NCBI GenBank assembly: GCA_017510245.1 | Contig: JAFWNQ010000025.1 | Location: 1 to 64,000 of the forward strand | Length of the DNA stretch: 64,000 bases | Direction: 5' to 3' | From: Clostridia bacterium | Lineage (GTDB): Bacteria > Bacillota > Clostridia > TANB77 > CAG-508 | In this document: positions 17,519 to 26,032 of the stretch, piece after piece | Layout: each line of letters begins with the position of its first letter | Position numbering within the stretch: position 1 is the first letter of the stretch | The notes under the pieces: model-generated | Databases searched by the model: none | Told to the model about the DNA's origin: nothing | Seen by the model: the letters and a program-made list of their open reading frames with translations, nothing else | Made by a program: the position numbers and the translations under genes

Positions 17519-18827
17519 TAATGAAGATAAAATAGTATATATGTGTATGTCGACAGATATTATTCATGGTGGACATATAAAAATTATAAATAAAGCAAAA
17601 AAACTAGGAAAATTAATTATAGGTGTATTATCCGATGAAGCGGTAATGGGGTATAAGAGAATCCCATTAGTACCACTTGAAGAAAGAAAAAAACTGTACA
17701 AGAATATAGAAGGAATATATAAAGTTGTTGAACAAAAAGAATTAAGCTATAAAGATAATATAAAAAGAATACAACCAGATTATGTTGTGCATGGAGATAA
17801 CTGGGTAACTGGATATCAACAACCTATAAGGGAAGAAGTAATTGAACTATTAAAAGAATATGGAGGAGAACTGGTTGAATTTCCGTATTCATCTGAAAAG
17901 AAATATAAGGATATTGATGAAAGAACAAGACAAGAGCTATCACTACCGGACTTTAGACGTTCACGATTGAAAAAGGCCTTAGAGATGAAGGGGTTAGTAA
18001 CAGCAATGGAAGCGCATAGTGGATTAACAGGACTATTAGTTGAAACTACGACTGTAAATGAAAAAAATGGAGGATTGAAGCAATTTGATGCTATGTGGAT
18101 TAGTTCACTTTGCGACTCTACAGATAAGGGAAAACCGGATATGGAATTGGTTGACATGACATCTAGATTTAGGACGATAGATGACATTATGGAAGTTACA
18201 ACTAAGCCTATTATCTTCGATGGAGATACGGGAGGTTTAAAAGAACACTTTGGATATACTGTAAAAACACTTGAAAGAATGGGTGTTTCTATGGTAATAA
18301 TTGAAGACAAAATAGGATTGAAAAAAAATTCTTTATTTGGAACTGAAGTTAAACAAACTCAAGATAGTATAGAGAATTTCTGTGAAAAGATTAAAGCGGG
18401 TAAAGAAGCACAAAAGTCTGAAGACTTTATGATTTGTGCTAGAATAGAAAGCTTAATATTAGAGCAAGGAATGGAAGATGCACTAAATCGTGCATTTGCA
18501 TTTGCTGAAGCAGGGGCAGATGCTATCATGATACATAGCAGAAAAAAAGAACCTGATGAAATATTTGAATTTGTTGAAAAATTTAGAGAAAAAGATGAAT
18601 TTACTCCAATAGTTGTTGTTCCAACATCATTTAATACGGTAACAGAAGAAGAATTCAAAGAAAGAGGAGTAAACATTGTTATTTATGCAAACCAATTAAT
18701 AAGAGCTGCATTTCCAGCTATGCAAAATGTGGCAAAAACAATATTGCAAAACCATAGAGCAAAAGAAGTTGATGACCAATGCATATCTATAAAAGAAATA
18801 ATAACATTAATACCAGAAGATTACTAG
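17508..18827 (+). CDS. pepM: Phosphoenolpyruvate mutase fused to a nucleotidyltransferase domain
   Basis: PEP mutase rearranges PEP to phosphonopyruvate, making the C-P bond that starts nearly all phosphonate pathways. The 439-aa protein has two parts: residues 9-140, a cytidylyltransferase-like fold with IIHGGHIKII and GYKRIPLVPLEERK; and residues 150-430, the PEP mutase barrel with FDGDTGG and the diagnostic EDKIGLKKNS (EDK-x5-NS). Start has AGGAGGGAG ten bases upstream. Similar two-domain PepM proteins are known; the role of the N-terminal domain is not settled. Translation is coupled to the upstream gene. Confidence 0.95.
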   Translation: MKDNNEDKIVYMCMSTDIIHGGHIKIINKAKKLGKLIIGVLSDEAVMGYKRIPLVPLEERKKLYKNIEGIYKVVEQKELSYKDNIKRIQPDYVVHGDNWVTGYQQPIREEVIELLKEYGGELVEFPYSSEKKYKDIDERTRQELSLPDFRRSRLKKALEMKGLVTAMEAHSGLTGLLVETTTVNEKNGGLKQFDAMWISSLCDSTDKGKPDMELVDMTSRFRTIDDIMEVTTKPIIFDGDTGGLKEHFGYTVKTLERMGVSMVIIEDKIGLKKNSLFGTEVKQTQDSIENFCEKIKAGKEAQKSEDFMICARIESLILEQGMEDALNRAFAFAEAGADAIMIHSRKKEPDEIFEFVEKFREKDEFTPIVVVPTSFNTVTEEEFKERGVNIVIYANQLIRAAFPAMQNVAKTILQNHRAKEVDDQCISIKEIITLIPEDY

Positions 18828-18839
18828 AAGGGAAATAAT

Positions 18840-19961
18840 ATGAATCAATTAATATTGTCATCTAAAGATGAATATAAAGAATTAAAAGATTTTTTTGAAA
18901 ATAGTAATATGAACAGCATTTTTATTGTGTGTACAGACGCGATTAATTTTTTAGAAATAAGAAAATTTTTTAATGATCTTTCTAAAACTATAAAAATAAC
19001 ATACTTTAATGAGTTTTTACCAAATCCAACATATGAATCTGTAGTTGAAGGAGTAAAAAGATTCAAAGAAAGTAAAAGTAATTTCATTGTTGCAGTTGGT
19101 GGAGGAAGTGCAATAGATGTTGCAAAATGTATAAAATTATATGCTAACATGGATGAAAATAAAAATTATTTAGAGCAAGAAATTATATCAAATGATATCA
19201 GCATACTTGCAGTTCCAACAACTGCAGGAACAGGAAGTGAAGCAACTAAATATGCAGTTATATATTACAACGGCGAAAAACAATCAATAAGTAGTGAAAG
19301 TTGTATTCCAAAATATGTTTTATTTGACTCTACTGCTCTAAAAACATTACCACTATATCAAAAGAAAGCTACAATGATTGATGCTCTAAGTCATTCAATG
19401 GAGTCATATTGGTCAATAAACTCTACAATTGAGAGCCAGGAATATTCTATAAAAGCATTAGAGCTAATAATTGATAATTATGAGGGATATTTAAACAGCG
19501 AAGATGAGGCTTGTGAAAAAATGCTACAAGCTGCAAACATAGCTGGAAAGGCAATAAATATTACTCAAACAACTGCTGGACATGCTATGTGTTATAAATT
19601 AACTAGCTTATATGGAATAGCACATGGGCATGCTGCTGGATTAGTAAATTCTGAACTATTCCCATATATGATTAGAAATATAGATAAGTGCAGGGATAAT
19701 AGAGGAAAAGATTATTTAAACAAAACATTCAACTATTTAAATCAAATTTTAGAAAATGAAGATTTTTTAAGAAATTTATTGAAAAAATTAGATTTATACA
19801 ATGTTGATATAAAAGAAGAAGATATAGATATACTTGTTAATTCTGTAAATACAACTAGATTAAAGAATAATCCTGTTTTATTAGAGAAGAGTGATATTAC
19901 AGTTGTGTATAAAAAAATACTTGATAGAATAAAGAAAGGAAGTAAATATGGAAGTAAGTAG
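18840..19961 (+). CDS. Iron-type alcohol dehydrogenase, probable phosphonoacetaldehyde reductase
   Basis: A 373-aa group III (iron-containing) dehydrogenase with GGGSAIDVAKCIKLY for NAD(P) binding, PTTAGTGSEATKYAV, and metal-site regions MIDALSHSMESYWS and GIAHGHAAGLV. Lying between pepM and ppd, it most likely reduces phosphonoacetaldehyde to 2-hydroxyethylphosphonate, like PhpC. No aminotransferase for 2-aminoethylphosphonate is present nearby, which favours the alcohol product. It overlaps ppd by 14 bases. Confidence 0.88.
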   Translation: MNQLILSSKDEYKELKDFFENSNMNSIFIVCTDAINFLEIRKFFNDLSKTIKITYFNEFLPNPTYESVVEGVKRFKESKSNFIVAVGGGSAIDVAKCIKLYANMDENKNYLEQEIISNDISILAVPTTAGTGSEATKYAVIYYNGEKQSISSESCIPKYVLFDSTALKTLPLYQKKATMIDALSHSMESYWSINSTIESQEYSIKALELIIDNYEGYLNSEDEACEKMLQAANIAGKAINITQTTAGHAMCYKLTSLYGIAHGHAAGLVNSELFPYMIRNIDKCRDNRGKDYLNKTFNYLNQILENEDFLRNLLKKLDLYNVDIKEEDIDILVNSVNTTRLKNNPVLLEKSDITVVYKKILDRIKKGSKYGSK

Positions 19962-21072
19962 TTTTGTTAAAATGTTAGGAGCAGATTTTTATACAGGAGT
20001 TCCAGATTCTCAATTAAAACCTCTCTGTAGTTATTTAATGAATACATATGGAATAGATAAGGAACACCACATAATAGCTGCAAATGAAGGAAACTGTACA
20101 GCTATAGCGGCAGGATATCATCTTGCAACAGGAAAAGTACCAGTTGTATATATGCAAAACAGTGGAGAAGGAAATATAATAAATCCAGTGACTTCTTTAC
20201 TTAATGACAAAGTATATGCAATACCTACAATATTTGTGATTGGGTGGAGAGGAGAACCTGGAATACATGATGAACCTCAACATATATTTCAAGGGGAAGT
20301 AACAGTAAAGCTTTTAGATGATATTGGGATAGACTCGTTTATAGTAAGCAAAGAGACTACAACTGACGAGTTAGAAAATAAAATGAGTGAATTTAAAAGA
20401 TTACTTAATGTAGGAAAAGACGTAGCTTTCATAATTAGAAAAGGTGCATTACAATATAATGAGAACATAGAATATAAAAATGACAACTCAATGGAAAGAG
20501 AAGAAGTAATTAAACACATTGTAAAGTATTCTAAAGATAATCCAATTGTTTCAACTACAGGTAAAGCAAGTAGAGAACTATTTGAAATAAGAGAAGCTAA
20601 CAATCAGGGGCATCAATATGACTTTTTAACAGTTGGCTCAATGGGTCATTCTTCCTCTATAGCATTAGGTGTTGCAATAAATAAACCAAACAAAAAAGTA
20701 TGGTGTATAGATGGTGATGGAGCAGCATTAATGCATCTTGGAGCAATGGCTGTAATTGGAAATATTAATCCAAATAACTTGGTACATATTGTAATAAATA
20801 ACGAGGCACATGAAACGGTTGGAGGAATGCCAACAGTTGCGAAAAAAACTGACTTATGTGGCATTGCTGATTCATGTGGATATAAAAAAGTAGCTAGTGT
20901 ATACAATTATACTGATTTAGATAAGATTTTAGAAGAAGCAACTAACAATAATGAATTAACATTTATCGAAATAAAATGCGCAATTGGTTCAAGAGAAGAT
21001 TTAGGAAGACCAACGACTACAGCAATTGAAAATAAAGAGAACTTTATGGAGTTTATAAAAGGAGTCAACTAA
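19948..21072 (+). CDS. ppd: Phosphonopyruvate decarboxylase
   Basis: Thiamine-diphosphate enzyme that converts phosphonopyruvate to phosphonoacetaldehyde and pulls the unfavourable PepM step forward. The 374-aa protein has TGVPDSQLKPLCSYL and AANEGNCTAIAAGYHLATG at the N-terminus (with the catalytic Glu), and the TPP/Mg site IDGDGAALMHLG...VINNEAHETVGG near residues 252-292. The C-terminal SREDLGRPTT is repeated as a relic at 23310. Ribosome site AAAGGAAG lies inside the end of the preceding gene. Confidence 0.94.
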   Translation: MEVSSFVKMLGADFYTGVPDSQLKPLCSYLMNTYGIDKEHHIIAANEGNCTAIAAGYHLATGKVPVVYMQNSGEGNIINPVTSLLNDKVYAIPTIFVIGWRGEPGIHDEPQHIFQGEVTVKLLDDIGIDSFIVSKETTTDELENKMSEFKRLLNVGKDVAFIIRKGALQYNENIEYKNDNSMEREEVIKHIVKYSKDNPIVSTTGKASRELFEIREANNQGHQYDFLTVGSMGHSSSIALGVAINKPNKKVWCIDGDGAALMHLGAMAVIGNINPNNLVHIVINNEAHETVGGMPTVAKKTDLCGIADSCGYKKVASVYNYTDLDKILEEATNNNELTFIEIKCAIGSREDLGRPTTTAIENKENFMEFIKGVN

Positions 21073-21115
21073 TATTGATTATAAACCTTGAAGTTTACTA
21101 GATTGGGGATAAAAA

Positions 21116-22333
21116 ATGAATAAAACTTATTTTGAAAGTAATAAAAAAAGAGATTGTACTGGATGTGGAGCATGTGCCCTTATTTGTCCACAAAAATGTA
21201 TAAAAATGATAGAAGATGAAGAAGGTTTCCTATATCCAAAAATTGACAAAACAAAATGCATTAAATGTAACTTATGTATTAAAAACTGTGCAAACAAAAA
21301 TGATAAAAAAGACATAAATGAAAGGGCATTTGCTGTTATAAATAAATCCAATGTGCAGAGAGAGAATAGTTCATCAGGAGGTTTTTTTTATTTACTTGCA
21401 GAGTATGTTATAAATAATAATGGTGTCGTTTTTGGTGTTACATTTAATGAAGACTTAGTTGCAATTCATAAATACGCAGTAAACATGAAACAATGCAAAG
21501 AGTTTTGTGGTTCAAAATATGTAAGAAGTGATCTAAAAGATTCATTCCAACAAGCTGAGGCTTTTTTAAAACAAGATAGAATAGTTCTTTTTACTGGCAC
21601 GGCTTGTCAAATTAATGGACTAAAAAAATATTTAAAAAAAGATTATAATAATTTAATACTATGTGATATATTATGTCATGCTAATCCATCTCCAAAGGTT
21701 TTTAAGTTTTATATAAAAAATCTGGAAATTAAAAACAAAAAAAAGGTTAAGAATGTTTTATTTAGAAGTAAGGAAAATGGATGGAAAAATCAAACTCCTA
21801 TAATTGAATATGATGACGGAAGTAGGAAAGAAGAAAACTCATATTTTAATGCGTTTGTGGAGGAAATGATAAACAGACAATCATGTTACTACTGCCAATT
21901 TGCTTCAAAAAGGAGAATTAGTGACATTACAATCGCAGACTTTTGGAAAATAGAAAGAGTAATACCAGATATGTATGATAGTAAAGGTGTGTCTTTAGTT
22001 AGTACAAATTCTTATAAAGGCAATCAATTGTTTGACATAATTAAAAATAAAACTAAATATAAAGAAGTAGATTACGACTTGGTTTGCTTATTTAATCACT
22101 ATAATAATGTACGACAACACCTAATGAGAAATATTTTTTTTAAGCAATTAGCAAATGGAACAATTAATGAGAGTAATATAATTAAAAAGTTTAATTTGTA
22201 TTCTAAAAAGTCAAGAATAATAAACAAAATATATAGATATGAAAGAACTGCAAAAAGAATAATTAGAATAAAAAGATATGAGAAAAGAAAAAGAAATAGA
22301 AATAGTAATAATACTTACAATAAATGGGTATAA
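21116..22333 (+). CDS. 4Fe-4S ferredoxin / FrhB-like (F420 dehydrogenase beta family) protein
   Basis: A 405-aa protein with an N-terminal double ferredoxin domain (CTGCGACALICPQKC and CIKCNLCIKNC, residues 16-60) and a C-terminal FrhB-like domain with ENSSSGGFFYLLAEYV, FTGTACQINGLKK, CDILCHANPSP and ISDITIADFWKIE. The name comes from coenzyme F420 hydrogenase, but polysaccharide-locus members occur in bacteria without F420 and often sit beside pyruvyltransferases. The exact reaction is unknown; a redox step on a nucleotide sugar or pyruvyl group is plausible. The last ~40 residues are strongly basic. Confidence 0.88.
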   Translation: MNKTYFESNKKRDCTGCGACALICPQKCIKMIEDEEGFLYPKIDKTKCIKCNLCIKNCANKNDKKDINERAFAVINKSNVQRENSSSGGFFYLLAEYVINNNGVVFGVTFNEDLVAIHKYAVNMKQCKEFCGSKYVRSDLKDSFQQAEAFLKQDRIVLFTGTACQINGLKKYLKKDYNNLILCDILCHANPSPKVFKFYIKNLEIKNKKKVKNVLFRSKENGWKNQTPIIEYDDGSRKEENSYFNAFVEEMINRQSCYYCQFASKRRISDITIADFWKIERVIPDMYDSKGVSLVSTNSYKGNQLFDIIKNKTKYKEVDYDLVCLFNHYNNVRQHLMRNIFFKQLANGTINESNIIKKFNLYSKKSRIINKIYRYERTAKRIIRIKRYEKRKRNRNSNNTYNKWV

Positions 22334-22459
22334 GCAGATTTTATTCTTTTACTATAATTATTTATATTTTAAAAGTATTGATTATTAGTTTATAAAATGT
22401 TAATATAAAACGTATAGGAGGATGTGATAACTATTTTTTGACATGGCATGTGGTTTATT

Positions 22460-23309
22460 ATGATAAAAAAGGAAGAAATCTTTTAAAATATTTAATTGCG
22501 CTGGTAGGATTAGCTATGTTATTTTTCTTTATAATACAAAATCATTTGAAACTATAGAAACGGAAGAGTCAACAGAAATAAGAAAACTAAGGAAAATGTT
22601 ATAAAGTTTTGAAGAAACAGGTGATATAAATAGAGTAGTTTACTATGTATCTAGTAATGGTAATTCAACAGACGGAGCAGATATCAATCATCCAATATAA
22701 TTAAAAAGAGCAAATGCAATGACATTTCATGAAAATGATAAGATATTGTTAAAAAAGGTAATATTTTTTATGGAACTTTAGAGATTAAACATGATTCAAA
22801 GAAAGATGAATTGCTTTATATTGGAAGTTAAGGAGACAGTGAAAAGTCTTTAGTGGGCTGATATTTTAGTGGATTCAAATGAATGGAAATTACAAAGAGA
22901 ACAAATATATAGATTAGATTTATCAAAAGAAAGTTCATTTGTTGAAATAGGGAATGAATACAATGAGTCTTATAATATAGGAATCATTGAAGATGAAAAT
23001 GGTAACATTTATGGAAATAGAAAAGAAAGAATAAGCTTAATTGAATAAGAATTTGATTTTTACTGTGAAGATACATATTTATATGTAAAGGCTCATGATA
23101 ATCCATCAAACTTATTAGGTAAAATTAAACTAGTATCAAGAAATATTTTGGTAAGACTATATTCAAATACTATATTTGAAGGAATTATAGTACAAGAAAC
23201 AGGAGTACATGGAGTTACTAGAGCTACTAATAATGTTAAAATATTAATATAAAAGATTGTTTTATACAGAGAATAGGAGGTAGTATTCAAAAACTTGAGT
23301 CTTTTACTA
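22460..23309 (+). pseudogene. Decayed second copy of the dockerin beta-helix gene
   Basis: Broken by several stops and frameshifts, this stretch is homologous to the N-terminal third of the protein encoded at 23430. It retains a membrane segment (KGRNLLKYLIALVGLAMLFF), then YYVSSNGNSTDGADINHPI, FYGTLEIK, LLYIGS and EFDFYCEDTYLYVKAHD. The 5' part is clearly diverged from the intact gene, but from 23049 to 23309 it is nearly identical to 24051-24313, as if recently copied. It stops abruptly at a ppd fragment. The wider 22334-23429 region contains only this and that fragment. Confidence 0.85.
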
Positions 23310-23390
23310 AGTAGAGAAGAATTAGGGCGACCAACAATTTCTACATTGGATAATAAGTTGATGTTTATGGATTTTATGAAAGATAGTTAA
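23310..23390 (+). pseudogene. Relic of a second phosphonopyruvate decarboxylase C-terminus
   Basis: A 26-codon frame reads SREELGRPTISTLDNK...FMDFMKDS and stops, matching the C-terminus of Ppd at 19948 (SREDLGRPTTTAIENK...FMEFIKGVN). It is joined directly to the broken dockerin gene and lies 39 bases upstream of the intact one. The divergence shows it is not a recent copy of the intact ppd tail. Confidence 0.8.
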
Positions 23391-23429
23391 ATAGAGTTAA
23401 TACTAAACAAGAGAAAAGGAGAAAAGGAA

Positions 23430-25946
23430 TTGAGCTACAAATTGAATAATAATTATAGAAAAAAAACAGTATATTTAGATTTCTTAAAGCGTATAAGTCT
23501 TATTTTGGCAATTGCTATTACTACTTTATTAATAGAAGTAAAGTATACAAATATTATTAGCGATGAAGTAGTAGAAGTTAGCAAGATTGAAAAAATTAGA
23601 ACCAGAATGGCTAATTCAAATAATTACAGAACATACTATGTTTCTGCTGATGGAACTTCAAACGATGGAACAGATATTAATAATCCAATGTCATTAAAGG
23701 AAGCTAATGCTAAAGTTTATGAAGGAAATGAAAAGGTTTTACTAAAACGTGGAGACACTTTTTATGGCACTTTAAAATTAAAAATAGCTAACGACGGACA
23801 AGAATCTATGCTTTATATAGGAAGCTATGGTAGTGGAAATAAACCTGTTATTAGTGGCGCGAATATATTAGTGAATCCTTCAGAATGGCAATTAGTTAAT
23901 AATCAAATTTATAGATTGAATATGGCAAATGAAAGTAGTTTTGCTGGAATAGGATTTGAATATAATGAGCCATTTAATATTGGATTTATTGAAGATGAAA
24001 GTGGGAATATACATGGCAATAGAAAAGAGAACATAGATTTATTAGCAAAAGAATTTGATTTTTACTGTGAAGATACATATTTATATGTAAAGGCTCATGA
24101 TAATCCATCAAACTTATTAGGCCAAATTAAACTAGTATCAAGAAATAATCTGGTAAGACTATATTCAAATACTATATTTGAAGGAATTATAGTACAAGAA
24201 ACAGGAGCTCATGGAATTACTAGAGCTACTAATAATGTTCAAAACATTTATGTAAAAAATTGTGTTATACAGAGAATAGGAGGTAGTATTCAAAAACTTG
24301 AGTCTTTTACTAGGTATGGCAATGGGATAGAATTTTGGGATGAAGCGAAAAACACTATAGTAGAAAATTGCATTATTAGAGATATTTATGATGCTGGATA
24401 TACAATTCAGTCTAATACAGTTACTACTGGTTTTTATAATAATATTTGTAGAAATAATATATTCATTAATTGTAGTTATTCTCATGAAATATTCTGCTAT
24501 AATAAAAATAATTTAGGAAAGGGTGATATTAAAAACTTTAAATATTATGGAAATATATCAATTAACGAAGGAAGAGGATGGGGATATGATGCACGACCAA
24601 GGAAAGAAACTGCAGCAGAGTTTACTGTATGGACTATTATTAATGATAGCGGAACCGATATTAAAGAATTTAATAATAGATCTTATAATCCAAGAAGATT
24701 ATATTATATAACTGGAAATACAATTAAAAGAGCAGGAGGAAATCTTAGAAAACTAATTCAATCACATAACAATTCATTCTACACTAATAATGATACAATA
24801 ATGTTAACCCGTGACAATAGCGAATTCAAAAGTACAAGTATACTAAATCAGTATGGATTAGAAATCAATTCAAGTTTTAGTAATCTAATTAGTACAGATT
24901 TAGACTATATACAAAATAAAACTATATTAAATTCAAATAACTACTCTGAGATAAAAGAGTACTACAATAAATTTGATGTTGCATACAGAAATAGAACAGC
25001 TATTACAAGTATCGTATTAAAAAACAAAGCAATTAAAGATAACAATTATGGTATTTATTCAAATAGAAAAGTTTCAAAAAAATATGATCAGTTTCTGCAA
25101 TCTGCTTCAAACATTATTTCAAACAATAAAAATATAAAAATAGCTACAATCAATACAATGTTTAATAAGCAGGTGGAACTCGTAGATGTAATATTAGAAG
25201 AGTTTTATAGTAATGCTAGAACATATCAAAACAAGAATACTACTATTGCAATTATAAAGGACATACTCAATATAACTGAAGATTATAAATCGATATTCTC
25301 ATACTATTTGATAAATGATAGTATTGAGGTTACTCCGACTATAACAAATATGATAAATGATACTATAAAAAAATACAATGAGAACGTTAATTCAAGTATA
25401 GGTGCTTCAACGGATTTTATTCAAAAAAGTAAGGACCTATATTTTGACATTTTATATCATGATGATTTGGTAGATAATTATTTAAAAAAACTGCAAATAA
25501 TGAAATTATGTGACATATCTATGGCAATAATTGATGTTGAAACAGGAAATGATGTCGATTACAACAGAAATTATTCAAGTTATGTTGTTGATGAAGATTA
25601 CATAAGGAATATTAAAGAAAATACAACAGTTATTAGTTTTCTTAATATATTAGGATTGCCTGATAATTATAAAGTATATGCTGAAAATGAAAAGAAAAAA
25701 AAGAAAAACAATATTATAGCAACTGGAGATACAATCAAACTAAATGGTACATATAGAATTGTTGTTACTGGAGATATATATGCAGATGGTGAGGTTAATG
25801 TAAAAGACCTAAATAAATTAAAAAACAAAGTATATAATAATATAGAACTTAATGAATTTGAAACATATGCTGCAGACATTAATAGTGACAGCATAATTGA
25901 TGAAAATGATATAGATGAATTAAAAGATATGATTTTAAATAATTAG
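23430..25946 (+). CDS. Secreted beta-helix protein with C-terminal dockerin
   Basis: An 838-aa exported protein. After a basic N-terminus and one hydrophobic segment (about 19-38) comes a right-handed parallel beta-helix region (about 65-330) opening YYVSADGTSNDGTDINNP and containing FEGIIVQETGAHGITR and VENCIIRDIYDAG, typical of pectate-lyase-like folds. Residues 330-770 have no clear family. The C-terminus carries two EF-hand-like dockerin loops, DIYADGEVNVKDL and DINSDSIIDENDI. TTG is the start, with AAAAGGAGAAAAGG upstream. It may be a glycan lyase or surface adhesin; no catalytic residues could be confirmed. Confidence 0.82.
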   Translation: MSYKLNNNYRKKTVYLDFLKRISLILAIAITTLLIEVKYTNIISDEVVEVSKIEKIRTRMANSNNYRTYYVSADGTSNDGTDINNPMSLKEANAKVYEGNEKVLLKRGDTFYGTLKLKIANDGQESMLYIGSYGSGNKPVISGANILVNPSEWQLVNNQIYRLNMANESSFAGIGFEYNEPFNIGFIEDESGNIHGNRKENIDLLAKEFDFYCEDTYLYVKAHDNPSNLLGQIKLVSRNNLVRLYSNTIFEGIIVQETGAHGITRATNNVQNIYVKNCVIQRIGGSIQKLESFTRYGNGIEFWDEAKNTIVENCIIRDIYDAGYTIQSNTVTTGFYNNICRNNIFINCSYSHEIFCYNKNNLGKGDIKNFKYYGNISINEGRGWGYDARPRKETAAEFTVWTIINDSGTDIKEFNNRSYNPRRLYYITGNTIKRAGGNLRKLIQSHNNSFYTNNDTIMLTRDNSEFKSTSILNQYGLEINSSFSNLISTDLDYIQNKTILNSNNYSEIKEYYNKFDVAYRNRTAITSIVLKNKAIKDNNYGIYSNRKVSKKYDQFLQSASNIISNNKNIKIATINTMFNKQVELVDVILEEFYSNARTYQNKNTTIAIIKDILNITEDYKSIFSYYLINDSIEVTPTITNMINDTIKKYNENVNSSIGASTDFIQKSKDLYFDILYHDDLVDNYLKKLQIMKLCDISMAIIDVETGNDVDYNRNYSSYVVDEDYIRNIKENTTVISFLNILGLPDNYKVYAENEKKKKKNNIIATGDTIKLNGTYRIVVTGDIYADGEVNVKDLNKLKNKVYNNIELNEFETYAADINSDSIIDENDIDELKDMILNN

Positions 25947-25970
25947 TTAATTCAGACTAATAAAAACAAC

Positions 25971-25999
25971 TTGACAATAAAAAGCAAATATTAGATAAT
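25971..25999 (+). promoter_or_regulatory. Promoter of the cohesin-like gene
   Basis: TTGACA, 17 bases, GATAAT, 33 bases before the ATG at 26033. It gives the cohesin gene, and perhaps the CpsC/D/B genes after it, a start separate from the upstream dockerin gene. Confidence 0.65.
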
Positions 26000-26032
26000 T
26001 AGTTTGAAAAAATAAACGATTAAGGGGAAAAA

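Noticed and set aside
21116-22333. A true coenzyme F420 hydrogenase subunit
   Set aside because: No F420 biosynthesis or hydrogenase genes are nearby, and this family name is known to be applied to polysaccharide-locus proteins in bacteria without F420.
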